Positions 28,846-39,706 of a DNA stretch of 64,000 nucleotides are shown piece by piece. Under the pieces are notes generated by a model, which searched no databases, was not told where the DNA came from, and was given only the letters and a program-made list of their open reading frames with translations. How positions within the stretch are numbered: position 1 is the stretch's first letter; each line of letters begins with the position of its first letter. A program made the position numbers and the translations under genes. The stretch is from positions 1 through 64,000 of the forward strand of contig SCUZ01000062.1 of the NCBI GenBank assembly GCA_004322535.1. Reading direction: 5' to 3'. This DNA comes from Rugosibacter sp. Lineage in GTDB: Bacteria; Pseudomonadota; Gammaproteobacteria; Burkholderiales; Rhodocyclaceae.

Positions 28846-29601
28846 TTAAGAACTCGGCCTAGCCTGATATTCACCGAAGTGACTGAATAAATGTTGAATA
28901 GTCTGCTGAATCTCAATTGCCGCCAAGCGTGGATTGCTAGCCTGACGAATAGGCCGTCCAACAACAATGTAATCAGCACCATTTCGAAACGCTTGCGCGA
29001 CATCGACAGTTCGCTTTTGGTCATCAACCGATTTATTTTCAACAGGTCGGATACCTGGCGTGACCACAAGTAATCTATCACCAAGCTCAGCACGTATTGA
29101 CGCTGCTTCCATACCTGAAGATACGACTCCATCGACGCCAGCCTCTAAGGCCCGACGCGCCCGAGACAACACCAAACTTTCAACATCACATGAAAACCCC
29201 AAGTCATCCAGATCCCCGCGATCAAGACTCGTCAAGGCAGTTACAGCAAGAATTTTAAGCGGGCCCTTGTCTTTCACGGCAGCTTCCATAATTGATTGGT
29301 TGCCATGAACCGTTGCCAAGGTTGCCCCACTTCCGGCCAATGCACGCACAGCTGAACGCACAGTCTCTGGAACATCAAAAAACTTAAGATCAACAAATAC
29401 TTTTTTTTCCTGTGAAACGAGCCACTTCAGAAAGTCAAAATAGCCCTCTGCCATGAAAAGCTCCAAGCCGATTTTATAAAAACTAACCACGTCACCCAAT
29501 GTGGTTACTAGAGCACGTGCCGCACTGACACTTGGAAAATCTAACGCGACAATCAGTCGATCACGAGAGTCAATGGCTTTGGTGGAAAGGAAATTTTGCA
29601 T
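28846..29601 (-). CDS. pyrF: Orotidine 5'-phosphate decarboxylase
   Basis: Last step of UMP synthesis. The 251-residue barrel protein has RLIVALDFPS near the N-terminus, the catalytic Lys/Asp array in VFVDLKFFDVPETV (about 66-79), and the phosphate-binding VTPGIRP and DYIVVGRPI blocks. Here the usual His of the DLKxHD motif is Phe (DLKFFD); the catalytic Lys and Asp residues are kept. Appears to be transcribed alone, about 100 bases upstream of rpsP on the same strand. Confidence 0.94.
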   Translation of the reverse strand: MQNFLSTKAIDSRDRLIVALDFPSVSAARALVTTLGDVVSFYKIGLELFMAEGYFDFLKWLVSQEKKVFVDLKFFDVPETVRSAVRALAGSGATLATVHGNQSIMEAAVKDKGPLKILAVTALTSLDRGDLDDLGFSCDVESLVLSRARRALEAGVDGVVSSGMEAASIRAELGDRLLVVTPGIRPVENKSVDDQKRTVDVAQAFRNGADYIVVGRPIRQASNPRLAAIEIQQTIQHLFSHFGEYQARPSS

Positions 29602-29681
29602 AAAGACCAGAGGAAAAGTAATTTATCAGTGGAAGCAGGTTATTTTACTCAAGAAAAAATCTTCTCGATCAGATCGATTGC

Positions 29682-30500
29682 CTACTTGTGTACATAACCA
29701 GGAAGCTCCGCGACGATGAGCGCCGACGTTAAAACAATGATCCATGATGTATAAAGCCATACCAAAAACACAGGAATAGCAGAAAACACTCCGTAAATTG
29801 TAGTATTAGACACAAGGCCGGTAATAAACAACGTAAAGAGCTTTTGAACACCCATGAGGCCGAGTGCTGCAAAAGTTCCTCCAACCACCGCATGTAAAGG
29901 CGTCACAGGCTTATTTGGAACGGCCCAGTAAAGCAAACTGAACAACGTCGCCATAAACATCAATGGCAGTAAACTGCGGGTAACAAACAAATGCACCCAA
30001 AGGGGCTCATTGATCAAGCCAAAAGATAGGCTGGTGACCAAAGCCACCACAATAAGGCTCCCACCTAACAGCAGCGGCCCGACGGTAATTGCAAGGCCAT
30101 GCATAGCCAGGCGTCGAAAAATCGGCCGGACTTTTTTGACGTGCCATATCTGATTGAAAATATGCTCAATAGTGAGCATTTGCATTACCGCCGTAACGCC
30201 CAGTGCAAGCGCGCCAAAAAAAGTTACCCGGCCAACTCGCCCTGCAAACTGGCTCACGTACTTAGCGATAACAATACCCGCTTTATCTGGTAAAAGATTT
30301 GCAAGTAAAAACCTCTCAATGGCATGACCAAGTCCAACACTGGCAGGTATTATGGAAACAATTGCGAAGCCAACCGCAATCATTGGAACCAGCCCAAGCA
30401 GACTGACAAAAGATAAAGCAGCTGCGGTTTGCGTGCATCGCTCTCTGCGAAAACGTTGTGCAACGCGAAAAAGCAGTCGAAAAGGTAAAGGCAGCCACAT
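29682..30500 (-). CDS. YihY/RNase BN-family inner-membrane protein
   Basis: A 272-residue integral membrane protein of the YihY family, with about six hydrophobic segments and the family signature TAAALSFVSLLGLVPMIAV near the N-terminus and GVFSAIPVFLVWLYTSWIIVL near the C-terminus. The family was once called RNase BN in error; the function is unknown. It is divergent from wrbA and shares that neighbourhood in many betaproteobacteria. Confidence 0.88.
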   Translation of the reverse strand: MWLPLPFRLLFRVAQRFRRERCTQTAAALSFVSLLGLVPMIAVGFAIVSIIPASVGLGHAIERFLLANLLPDKAGIVIAKYVSQFAGRVGRVTFFGALALGVTAVMQMLTIEHIFNQIWHVKKVRPIFRRLAMHGLAITVGPLLLGGSLIVVALVTSLSFGLINEPLWVHLFVTRSLLPLMFMATLFSLLYWAVPNKPVTPLHAVVGGTFAALGLMGVQKLFTLFITGLVSNTTIYGVFSAIPVFLVWLYTSWIIVLTSALIVAELPGYVHK

Positions 30501-30559
30501 ATGTTTTATATTCTAGCGACGGTAACGATTTTAAATAATGAAAAATGAAGGCATCTTAA

Positions 30560-31504
<945 letters not shown>

Positions 31505-31521
<17 letters not shown>

Positions 31522-33043
31522 GTTTCTCCTTCTTTGAACTCAGCGTATTCAAAGCATGGATATAGGCTTTTGCCGAAGCAACAACAATGTCAGTATCGGC
31601 GCCTTGCCCATTGACGATTCGACCATCTTTGGCAAGCCGGACGGTCACTTCGCCTTGCGCATCCGTCCCGGTCGTAATCGCAGTTACCGAGTACAACAAG
31701 AGTTCAGATCCGCTCGCGACGATGCTTTCAATCGCCTTGAATGTCGCGTCAACAGGGCCGCTACCACTAGCCTCAGCCCCTTTTTCAATACCTTCTGTTG
31801 AGATAATAAGCCGCGCCAAGGGCACCTCACCTGTTTCAGAATGAAACATGGATGAAACAAGTCGATAGCGCTCATTCTCTGGCGTAACAGCCTCATCACT
31901 CATCAATGCATGTAAGTCCTCATCGAAAATTTCATGTTTCTTATCAGCGAGTTCTTTAAATCGCATAAATGCCGTATTCAATACCTGTTCGCTCTCTACC
32001 TCAATGCCGAGTTCCTTTAAGCGCGCCCGAAATGCGGTTCGGCCCGAAAGCTTTCCCAAAACAAGCTTATTGGCATTCCAGCCAACATCTTCAGCTCGCA
32101 TGATTTCGTACGTTTCGCGATGCTTCAATACGCCATCTTGATGAATACCTGATTCATGAGCGAAGGCATTGGCACCAACAATTGCTTTATTGGGTTGAAC
32201 CGGAAACCCGGTAATGCTGGAAACCATTTTAGAGGCCGGAACAATTTGCGTTGCATCAATGCGAGTCTCACACGGGAAAATATCTTGCCTTGTGCGAACT
32301 GCCATAACAATTTCTTCAAGTGAGGCGTTCCCTGCACGCTCACCCAATCCATTGATCGTGCACTCGACTTGACGCGCACCAGCCATTACCGCAGCAAGGC
32401 TATTGGCGACTGCCAACCCAAGGTCATTGTGACAATGGACTGACCAAACAACTTTATCTGAATTGGGAATACGCGCACGTAATTGCTTTATGCGCTCAGC
32501 AAATTGCTCAGGTACGTTATAGCCCACAGTGTCGGGAATATTGATCGTTGTTGCACCTTCTTTGATCACTGCCTCAATTACTCGACAGAGAAAGTCCAAT
32601 TCAGAACGACCGGCGTCTTCACATGAAAACTCCACATCATCAATGCCGTTACGTGCAAAACGAACGGCGCTTTTTGCAGCCGCAATCACGTCATCTGGCG
32701 ACATACGCAACTTCTTCTCCATATGGATGGGACTTGTCGCCAAAAATGTGTGGATACGGCCTGACGCTGCTGGCTTGATAGCCTCTAAAGCCCGCGATAT
32801 ATCCTTATCAAAGGCGCGACTAAGGGCAGCAACGGTTGAGTCCTTAATTGCTTCAGCAACCGCTTTAACCGCCGCAAAATCTCCGTTGGAAGCGGCAGGA
32901 AATCCAGCCTCAATAACATTCACATGCATACGCTCAAGCTGCCGTGCAATTCTCAACTTCTCTTCCTTAGTCATCGAGGCGCCAGGGCTTTGCTCACCAT
33001 CGCGTAATGTAGTATCAAAAATAATCAATTGTTCTTTAGACAT
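31505..33043 (-). CDS. leuA: 2-isopropylmalate synthase
   Basis: First committed step of leucine synthesis: acetyl-CoA plus 2-oxoisovalerate. The 512-residue product has the DRE-TIM barrel with [16 protein letters not shown] (about 10-25), the metal-ligand region [16 protein letters not shown] and [14 protein letters not shown], and the C-terminal leucine-feedback domain (390-512). It lies near the ilvBHC genes on the same strand. A short hydrophobic ORF occupies its upstream leader. Confidence 0.96.
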
Positions 33044-33135
33044 GCTGATCTCCTTTGGGAATTCAAAATAGGCACACGTAATAACGCCTCTCCATTTTGG
33101 AGTTGCTTCAAACTAACCGAATTTGGGGGATGGGT

Positions 33136-33261
33136 TTATTTATGCGCGTTGCGCAGTAGCGGCAAAGGCTTGGCGCGCAACGAACGGCGCAAGATAAGCG
33201 CGCCGAATAAGGCGGAAATTAGCGCAAAAAATGCAAACCGAGAAAATATCGTCAAGACCAT
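33136..33261 (-). CDS. Possible 41-residue membrane peptide upstream of leuA
   Basis: In the 266-base gap between pssA and leuA an ATG-started frame encodes 41 residues: a hydrophobic stretch (IFSRFAFFALISALFGALIL, residues 5-24) followed by a strongly basic tail (RRSLRAKPLPLLRNAHK). That looks like a single-pass small membrane protein. The ribosome-binding site is poor (AGG two bases before the ATG). It contains nine leucines, three of them in the PLPLL cluster near its end, so a leucine-sensing leader is possible but not a classical one. Not recognised from any family. Confidence 0.35.
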   Translation of the reverse strand: MVLTIFSRFAFFALISALFGALILRRSLRAKPLPLLRNAHK

Positions 33262-33309
33262 TGCCTGACTATAAATGCTTTATTCTTTTGTTGCAATATG
33301 TTTGATATC

Positions 33310-34077
33310 TTACTTTTGGTTATTTTTCCAACGCAGTGCAAACACAATATAACCGGACACGGCATAACTCAAAAATAACGTAAACAAAACCCCGGGAGGG
33401 TAAAAGGATACGAAGGCAAAACCTAGTGCAATCACAGCAACCATCATGAATGGCACGCTTTTTTTAAGATTGATCTCCTTGCCAGACCAATACGGAATAT
33501 TGCTGACCATTGTGATACCTGAGAAGATGGTCAAAATACAGGTAAACCAGCGGGCATCTTCTCCCGTGACTTCAAGGTCGAGCAATACCCAAACTAAACC
33601 AGCAATTAAAGCCGCCGCCGCAGGGCTTGGCAGACCTTGGAAATATCGTTTATCGGTTGTCCCCAGATTGGTATTGAATCTGGCTAAACGCAATGCAGCG
33701 CCAACGCAGTAAATAAAAGCAGCAATCCACCCCAATTTGCCTAAGCCTTTTAATGACCATTCGTACACTACTAATGCTGGAGCGACGCCAAAGGAAACCA
33801 TGTCAGAAAGTGAATCGTACTCAGCCCCAAATGCACTTTGGGTGTTCGTCATCCGGGCAACGCGTCCATCCAGCCCATCCAAAACCATGGCAATAAAAAT
33901 TGCTATGGCAGAGTGTTCAAAACGACCATTCATGGCTTGCACAATGGCATAAAAGCCCGCAAACAAAGCCGCAGTCGTTAAGAGATTAGGCAGCAAATAG
34001 ATACCCCGTCGTCGAAGATCAGGACTCATCGGCATTTTTTCTGGTCGTATGGGCGGTGTTGGAGGTAATGCACTCAT
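33310..34077 (-). CDS. pssA: CDP-diacylglycerol-serine O-phosphatidyltransferase
   Basis: Makes phosphatidylserine at the inner membrane, first dedicated step to phosphatidylethanolamine. The CDP-alcohol phosphotransferase motif DGLDGRVARMTNTQSAFGAEYDSLSD is present in shortened form as DG-DGRVAR plus GAEYDSLSD, supplying the metal-binding aspartates. The 255-residue protein has about six to eight membrane segments and a short hydrophilic N-terminus. psd, the next enzyme, lies 30 bases upstream on the same strand. Confidence 0.94.
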   Translation of the reverse strand: MSALPPTPPIRPEKMPMSPDLRRRGIYLLPNLLTTAALFAGFYAIVQAMNGRFEHSAIAIFIAMVLDGLDGRVARMTNTQSAFGAEYDSLSDMVSFGVAPALVVYEWSLKGLGKLGWIAAFIYCVGAALRLARFNTNLGTTDKRYFQGLPSPAAAALIAGLVWVLLDLEVTGEDARWFTCILTIFSGITMVSNIPYWSGKEINLKKSVPFMMVAVIALGFAFVSFYPPGVLFTLFLSYAVSGYIVFALRWKNNQK

Positions 34078-34107
34078 AATTTTTGCGGGAGCAATTTTTT
34101 AGACAAG

Positions 34108-34752
34108 TTATGGCAACTCGGCAAGAACAGTCGACGATGCTTTTACCGTCTCACCAACGCCGACTTTTATGTGGGTTTCAGGAGGCAGGTAAAGATCAAC
34201 GCGCGAACCAAAGCGAATAAATCCATAACGCTGACCACGGGTCATTTTTTCTCCCCTATCAACATAACAAAGTATCCGTCTTGCAATTAATCCTGCAACC
34301 TGGACGCACGTGATATCAAACCCGTCACGCGTCCGAAGGTGTAACGCATTGCGTTCATTTTCAAGCGAAGCCTTATCCAGGGAGGCATTTAGGAACTTAC
34401 CCGGATGGTACCAGCGATTCATAATTTCACCATCAACCGGACTGCGATTTGAATGGACGTTAAAAACATTCATGAAAATGCTTACTTTCACGCACTCTCG
34501 ATCAAGCCAGGGATCGCGCGCTGGCTCAATGACAACAATACGGCCATCCGCCGGCGCTAGAACACTTTTTTCCCCTTGTGGAATCGGGCGCGCAGGATCA
34601 CGAAAAAATTGCACGCAAAACACGAAAAAAATCCAGGCCGGAATACTCCATGTCCAACCCCAAAAATACAAACTCGCTATTGCTGCAACAAGCGCAAAGA
34701 AGATAAAAGGCCAGCCTTCGCGAGCAAGAATGGGATGTGGGTAATGATTCAT
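34108..34752 (-). CDS. psd: Phosphatidylserine decarboxylase, short form
   Basis: Converts phosphatidylserine to phosphatidylethanolamine using a pyruvoyl group formed by self-cleavage. The 214-residue protein has N-terminal hydrophobic segments ([20 protein letters not shown]) and the cleavage site Gly-Ser in [15 protein letters not shown] near residue 180. Its short length matches the archaeal/short Psd branch. The final strand [15 protein letters not shown], coded by 34144-34168, resembles the dispersed repeat at DNA level. Upstream of pssA, same operon. Confidence 0.94.
   Translation of the reverse strand: MNHYPHPILAREGWPFIFFALVAAIASLYFWGWTWSIPAWIFFVFCVQFFRDPARPIPQGEKSVLAPADGRIVVIEPARDPWLDRECVKVSIFMNVFNVHSNRSPVDGEIMNRWYHPGKFLNASLDKASLENERNALHLRTRDGFDITCVQVAGLIARRILCYVDRGEKMTRGQRYGFIRFGSRVDLYLPPETHIKVGVGETVKASSTVLAELP
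34144..34168 (+). repeat. Degenerate match to the dispersed repeat (inside psd)
   Basis: Differs from the 25-bp consensus at five positions, one of them inside the core. In the psd frame it reads KVGVGETVK, which is close to the normal sequence of this strand in the family, so the likeness may be coincidence. Listed so that it can be tested with the others. Confidence 0.3.
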
Positions 34753-34820
34753 AAGCGTTGTTGAGTTGTCGACTGAAGTCGATATATTAAATGTTTATCA
34801 AGCTTCACCAAACCACAGAA

Positions 34821-34853
34821 GAAAAAAAGCACAGCATGGCTGTGCTTTTTTTC
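34821..34853 (-). terminator. Intrinsic terminator after ilvC
   Basis: GAAAAAAAGCACAGC and GCTGTGCTTTTTTTC pair perfectly around a three-base loop, with a T run on the minus strand. It lies 22 bases past the ilvC stop and separates ilvBHC from psd-pssA-leuA. Confidence 0.93.
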
Positions 34854-34875
34854 TTTTCTTATCTTTCCAATAAAC

Positions 34876-35895
<1,020 letters not shown>

Positions 35896-35919
35896 TTATT
35901 GTTCCTTAGTTTCAAAAAA

Positions 35920-36417
35920 TTAAACCTTGAGAATACGGTCACCACGACCAATACCACAGACGCCTGTACGCACTGTTTCCAAAACAAGTGAATGCTCTAT
36001 GACTTCAAGAAAAGCATCCAGTTTAGAACAGTCCCCAGTTAGTTCGATCACGTACGACGACTCCGTTACATCGACTATTCGTCCCCTGAAAATATCTGCG
36101 ATACGCTTCATTTCTTCGCGGTCTTTTCCGGTAGCACGAACCTTAACTAACATCAGCTCACGCTCAATATGCGGGGCTTCTGATAGATCAACCACTTTAA
36201 CGACATCGATAAGCTTATTCAGCTGCTTCGTGATTTGCTCAATGACACTATCAGAACCGCTACTAACAATGGTCATCCGCGACAACGAGGGGTCTTCCGT
36301 TGCTGCAACAGTGAGTGATTCAATATTGAAAGCCCGCGCAGAAAAAAGACCCGATACACGTGACAAGGCACCCGCTTCATTTTCAAGAAGAATGGAAATG
36401 ATATGTCTCATGCTCAC
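35920..36417 (-). CDS. ilvH: Acetolactate synthase small (regulatory) subunit
   Basis: Regulatory subunit giving valine sensitivity and full activity to acetohydroxyacid synthase. The 165-residue product starts with the ACT domain MRHIISILLENEAGALSRVSGLFSARAFNIESL (given here as its first half, residues 3-22, RHIISILLENEAGALSRVSG) and ends in a second regulatory domain with VRTGVCGIGRGDRIL. Overlaps the ilvB stop by four bases. Normal size for the ilvH/ilvN-long type. Confidence 0.95.
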   Translation of the reverse strand: MSMRHIISILLENEAGALSRVSGLFSARAFNIESLTVAATEDPSLSRMTIVSSGSDSVIEQITKQLNKLIDVVKVVDLSEAPHIERELMLVKVRATGKDREEMKRIADIFRGRIVDVTESSYVIELTGDCSKLDAFLEVIEHSLVLETVRTGVCGIGRGDRILKV

Positions 36418-38123
36418 AGATCCTCAGCCAAAATCATGTCTGACAAACCTTTACCGGCTGCAATCATTGGATAAACATTCGCTGTTTGATCCGTTATAAA
36501 GTCCATGAAAACTAGATCATTCTTGTGCTTAGTAAATGCCTCGCGTAATGCAGGCTCGACATCGGCTGGACGCTCTATCAGCATACCCACATGCCCATAA
36601 GCCTCAGCCAACTTCACAAAGTCAGGTAAGGCGTTCACGTAGGACTCAGCATGCCGATCACCATGAAACATCTGTTGCCATTGGCGAACCATTCCGAGAT
36701 AACGGTTATTTAAATTAATAATTTTTATGGGCAAACGAAATTGTTTAGCTGTTGACAACTCTTGAATATTCATCTGAATTGAGGCTTCGCCAGTAACACA
36801 AGCAACCGTTGCCTCCGGGTTGGCAAATCGCACGCCCATGGCGTAAGGCAAACCAACACCCATGGTTCCCAAGCCCCCCGAGTTAATCCAGCGCCGAGGT
36901 TTGTCAAATTTATAATATTGGGCTGCCCACATTTGATGCTGACCAACATCAGACGTAACAAATGCATCGCCACCTGTCACTTCATAGAGCTTCTCAATGA
37001 CGTACTGCGGCATGATGATCTCTTTGCCTTGCTTGTACTTCAGCGAATCCTTGCCTCGCCACGCATCAATCTGCTTCCACCAAGCAGCTAATGTCTTAGC
37101 ATCAGGCTTACTTTTCTGTTCATCGAATAACGCCTGCAACTCGCCAAGAACCTCTGGTAAATGGCCAACGATAGGCACATCCACATCAACCCGTTTGGCA
37201 ATCGAAGAAGGATCAATGTCGATATGGATAATCTTACGAGGTACTGAACCAAAATCGGCTGGATTACCAATCACGCGATCATCAAATCGCGCACCGATGG
37301 CCACCAGCACATCACAATGGTGCATTGCCATGTTGGCTTCGTAAGTGCCATGCATACCCAGCATGCCGACAAACTGCTTGTCTGTTGCAGGATATCCACC
37401 CAGCCCCATTAGCGTATTAGTCACGGGAAAGCCGAGTGAATGAGCCAGCTTGACTAATTGGCTTGAAGCGTCGGAAAGGATAACGCCACCACCAGTGTAA
37501 AGCATCGGGCGCTTCGCCTCTAGCATCAGTTGCAGCGCTTTTCTTGCCTGGCCACTATGGCACTTCACATTGGGCGCATAAGAGCGCATCGTGATTGTTT
37601 TTGGATATTCAAACCCGCAAACATGCGTCGTTATATCTTTTGGAATATCAACAAGTACAGGACCCGGCCGACCCGACTGAGCAATATAAAACGCTTTCTT
37701 AAGCGTTATTGCCAGATCTTTTACGTCCTTGACAAGGAAATTATGTTTCACGCAAGGACGTGTAATACCCACGGTATCACACTCCTGAAATGCATCCTGA
37801 CCAATGTAATGCGTCGGCACTTGTCCACTGATGATGACTAACGGGATTGAATCCATATGCGCTGTAGCAATACCCGTCACCGCATTGGTGACACCAGGGC
37901 CGGATGTCACCATACAAACACCCACCTTGTTTGACGAACGGGAATAAGCATCCGCAGCATGAACTGCGGCCTGTTCATGCCTAACTAGAACGTGTTTAAA
38001 CTTGTCTTGTTTAAAGAATTCATCATAGATATAGAGAACGGATCCCCCAGGATAGCCGAACACATATTCGACCTTTTCTTCCTGGAGACACTTAACTACA
38101 ATTTCAGCGCCGGTTAGCTGCAT
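36414..38123 (-). CDS. ilvB: Acetolactate synthase large (catalytic) subunit
   Basis: ThDP- and FAD-dependent enzyme making acetolactate or acetohydroxybutyrate. The 569-residue product has the N-terminal FGYPGGSVLYIYDE, the ThDP-activating glutamate in VRHEQAAVHAADAYSR, the FAD domain VAIGARFDDRVIG and the ThDP domain ending with the family NNRYLGMVRQWQQMFH. First gene of ilvB-ilvH-ilvC. Whether it is the IlvB or IlvI isozyme cannot be decided. The 124-base gap to the divergent sigma factor must hold both promoters. Confidence 0.96.
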   Translation of the reverse strand: MQLTGAEIVVKCLQEEKVEYVFGYPGGSVLYIYDEFFKQDKFKHVLVRHEQAAVHAADAYSRSSNKVGVCMVTSGPGVTNAVTGIATAHMDSIPLVIISGQVPTHYIGQDAFQECDTVGITRPCVKHNFLVKDVKDLAITLKKAFYIAQSGRPGPVLVDIPKDITTHVCGFEYPKTITMRSYAPNVKCHSGQARKALQLMLEAKRPMLYTGGGVILSDASSQLVKLAHSLGFPVTNTLMGLGGYPATDKQFVGMLGMHGTYEANMAMHHCDVLVAIGARFDDRVIGNPADFGSVPRKIIHIDIDPSSIAKRVDVDVPIVGHLPEVLGELQALFDEQKSKPDAKTLAAWWKQIDAWRGKDSLKYKQGKEIIMPQYVIEKLYEVTGGDAFVTSDVGQHQMWAAQYYKFDKPRRWINSGGLGTMGVGLPYAMGVRFANPEATVACVTGEASIQMNIQELSTAKQFRLPIKIINLNNRYLGMVRQWQQMFHGDRHAESYVNALPDFVKLAEAYGHVGMLIERPADVEPALREAFTKHKNDLVFMDFITDQTANVYPMIAAGKGLSDMILAEDL

Positions 38124-38247
38124 CGATTACACCTGTTGTCACTTTTTTGAGGTAAACGTGTAACCTTACTGTTTTGCTGGGAAATGGTCAAGATTTAAAG
38201 TAAATTCTAACCACCGCTTTAATGCCTCACGCTCCTATTTTTCTTGC

Positions 38248-38823
38248 ATGAACCCAGTACTCAACTCGAGAATTGATCTTTCGGATTTTCTTGCCAGCAT
38301 TGAGCGGCGTGCCTTCAAACAAGCCATGTTTGCAGTGAAAAATAGAGAAGTAGCACTAGATGTCGTGCAAGACGCCATGATGAAATTGTCTGAGAAATAC
38401 AGCGCTCGCCCTGCAAATGAATGGCCGATGCTGTTTCAAAGAATTTTACAAAACACGATTCGAGATAGCTTTCGTCGCTCAAACGTACGCTCCCTCTGGA
38501 TGAGCTTATTTTCATCTTTTTTAAGTGATAACGATGATGAAACTGACCCTCTGGACATTATTTCAGCTACTAGTGAACACAAGGAGTTATCTTCTCCTCA
38601 ACAGCAAATTGAGCAAACCCAGTTGCTAGGGATTATCGAAGCAGAAATTGAAAAACTGCCTGCACGTCAACGCGAAGCCTTCCTGATGCGTTATTGGGAA
38701 GAGCTGGATATCAGCGAAACAGCGCTAGCGATGGGCTGTTCAGAAGGCAGCGTCAAAACTCACTGCTCACGGGCGACGCATACATTGGCCGCAGCACTAA
38801 AAGCTAAAGGCATCGCACTATGA
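38248..38823 (+). CDS. RNA polymerase sigma factor, ECF-like
   Basis: The 191-residue product has a sigma region 2 (VKNREVALDVVQDAMMKLSE, about 30-50; WPMLFQRILQNTIRDSFRR, promoter melting) and a C-terminal region 4 helix-turn-helix (LPARQREAFLMRYWEELDIS and ALAMGCSEGSVKTHCSRATH). The acidic linker NDDETDPLDI separates them. It overlaps the DUF3619 gene by four bases, and the four-gene run sigma-DUF3619-DUF3106-RDD has overlaps at every junction, so the downstream membrane proteins may act with or on the factor. Target promoters are unknown. Confidence 0.9.
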   Translation: MNPVLNSRIDLSDFLASIERRAFKQAMFAVKNREVALDVVQDAMMKLSEKYSARPANEWPMLFQRILQNTIRDSFRRSNVRSLWMSLFSSFLSDNDDETDPLDIISATSEHKELSSPQQQIEQTQLLGIIEAEIEKLPARQREAFLMRYWEELDISETALAMGCSEGSVKTHCSRATHTLAAALKAKGIAL

Positions 38824-39200
38824 ATGAAGAGACGGAATTCGCATCTAAAATTTGTAACCAACTTGAAGCGGGGATGTCAGCACTTGATCCTGCTGTGTTG
38901 ATGCGCCTGCACAAGGCGCGGGGTCTTGCGTTGAATGCTCAAAATGTTCGCGGTCTTAAGTTCGCAGGTATCGTTGCGGCGGCAGAACAAGAGATTTTAA
39001 GTCATGCTAAAACGCTGCTAATCGTTTTAGCCTTGAGTGTTGGCACCATAGGTACTTACTACTGGAATGGTGACGAACAAGCTCATGAACACGACGAAAT
39101 TGATAGTGCTCTACTGACTGATGAGCTCCCACCTACTGCATACCTTGATCTGGGCTTTCAAGCATGGCTCAAACCTTCCGTCGACTTATCCTCGCAATAA
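38820..39200 (+). CDS. DUF3619 membrane protein, possible anti-sigma partner
   Basis: 126 residues: a cytoplasmic N-terminal part with FASKICNQLEAGMSALDP, one membrane helix (TLLIVLALSVGTIGTYYW, about 63-80), and a short acidic periplasmic tail. This topology, coupled directly to a sigma-factor gene, is like single-pass anti-sigma factors, but it has no recognisable anti-sigma domain; the role is inference from position. Its 3' end overlaps the next gene by 37 bases. Confidence 0.8.
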   Translation: MNEETEFASKICNQLEAGMSALDPAVLMRLHKARGLALNAQNVRGLKFAGIVAAAEQEILSHAKTLLIVLALSVGTIGTYYWNGDEQAHEHDEIDSALLTDELPPTAYLDLGFQAWLKPSVDLSSQ

Positions 39201-39706
39201 CCCTGGCGCTAGCCTCAATACCGGGCTACTCGCTTGACTCATTAAACACTCAGAACACTCAGCCAACATGGTCCGAGTTGAATAGTCAGCAAAGGGTCAT
39301 CCTCACCCCTTTCTCAAGCTCATGGAATAACATGGACAATTACAGCCGAAAAAAATGGCTGGCCATTGCCAAACGATATCCATCCATGGAGACCGAAGAA
39401 AAAGTGCGTACCCAAAACCATATGAAGGAATGGGTAAAGCTCACCCCCGAAGAACGCAAGCGCGCACGAGAAAAGTATAAATCCTTGAAACGCTCATCGC
39501 CAAACCAAAAGACAACCCTTAAGAATAAATGGCAGGAGTACCAAGCGCTCCCGGAAAGCGAAAAAAATCGATTGAAATCTGCGGCCAAACACCAAGACAA
39601 GACTCGTCCCGTGCCAAAGTCATCGGCCCTGTCCTTAAAGAAGAAAGCGTTCTCGCATCCAACTCGTCCACTAACCAGTCCGCCCCATTTTGTTGCCACC
39701 CCTTAA
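39164..39706 (+). CDS. DUF3106 exported protein
   Basis: 180 residues with a clear signal peptide (RRLILAITLALASIPGYSL, about 6-24). The mature part is made of repeated short helical units with Trp/Leu-rich phrases (WSELNSQQRVILTPFSSSWN, KWLAIAKRYPSM, WVKLTPEERKRAREKYKSL, WQEYQALPESEKNRL), the pattern that defines DUF3106. Periplasmic, function unknown. Start ATG 39164 lies inside the DUF3619 gene. It overlaps the RDD gene by 17 bases. Confidence 0.82.
   Translation: MAQTFRRLILAITLALASIPGYSLDSLNTQNTQPTWSELNSQQRVILTPFSSSWNNMDNYSRKKWLAIAKRYPSMETEEKVRTQNHMKEWVKLTPEERKRAREKYKSLKRSSPNQKTTLKNKWQEYQALPESEKNRLKSAAKHQDKTRPVPKSSALSLKKKAFSHPTRPLTSPPHFVATP

Noticed and set aside
28785-29132. Minus-strand ORF of 115 codons overlapping the pyrF 3' end
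   Set aside because: Most of it is out-of-frame pyrF coding sequence; no homology recognised and no ribosome-binding site.
32529-33071. Plus-strand ORF of 180 codons over leuA
   Set aside because: Antisense to the well-conserved N-terminal catalytic domain of leuA; composition typical of a shadow frame.
35927-36499. Long plus-strand ORF of 190 codons over ilvH
   Set aside because: It is antisense to an intact ilvH-ilvB junction, has no recognisable domain, and its serine/arginine-rich composition is that of a reverse-frame shadow.
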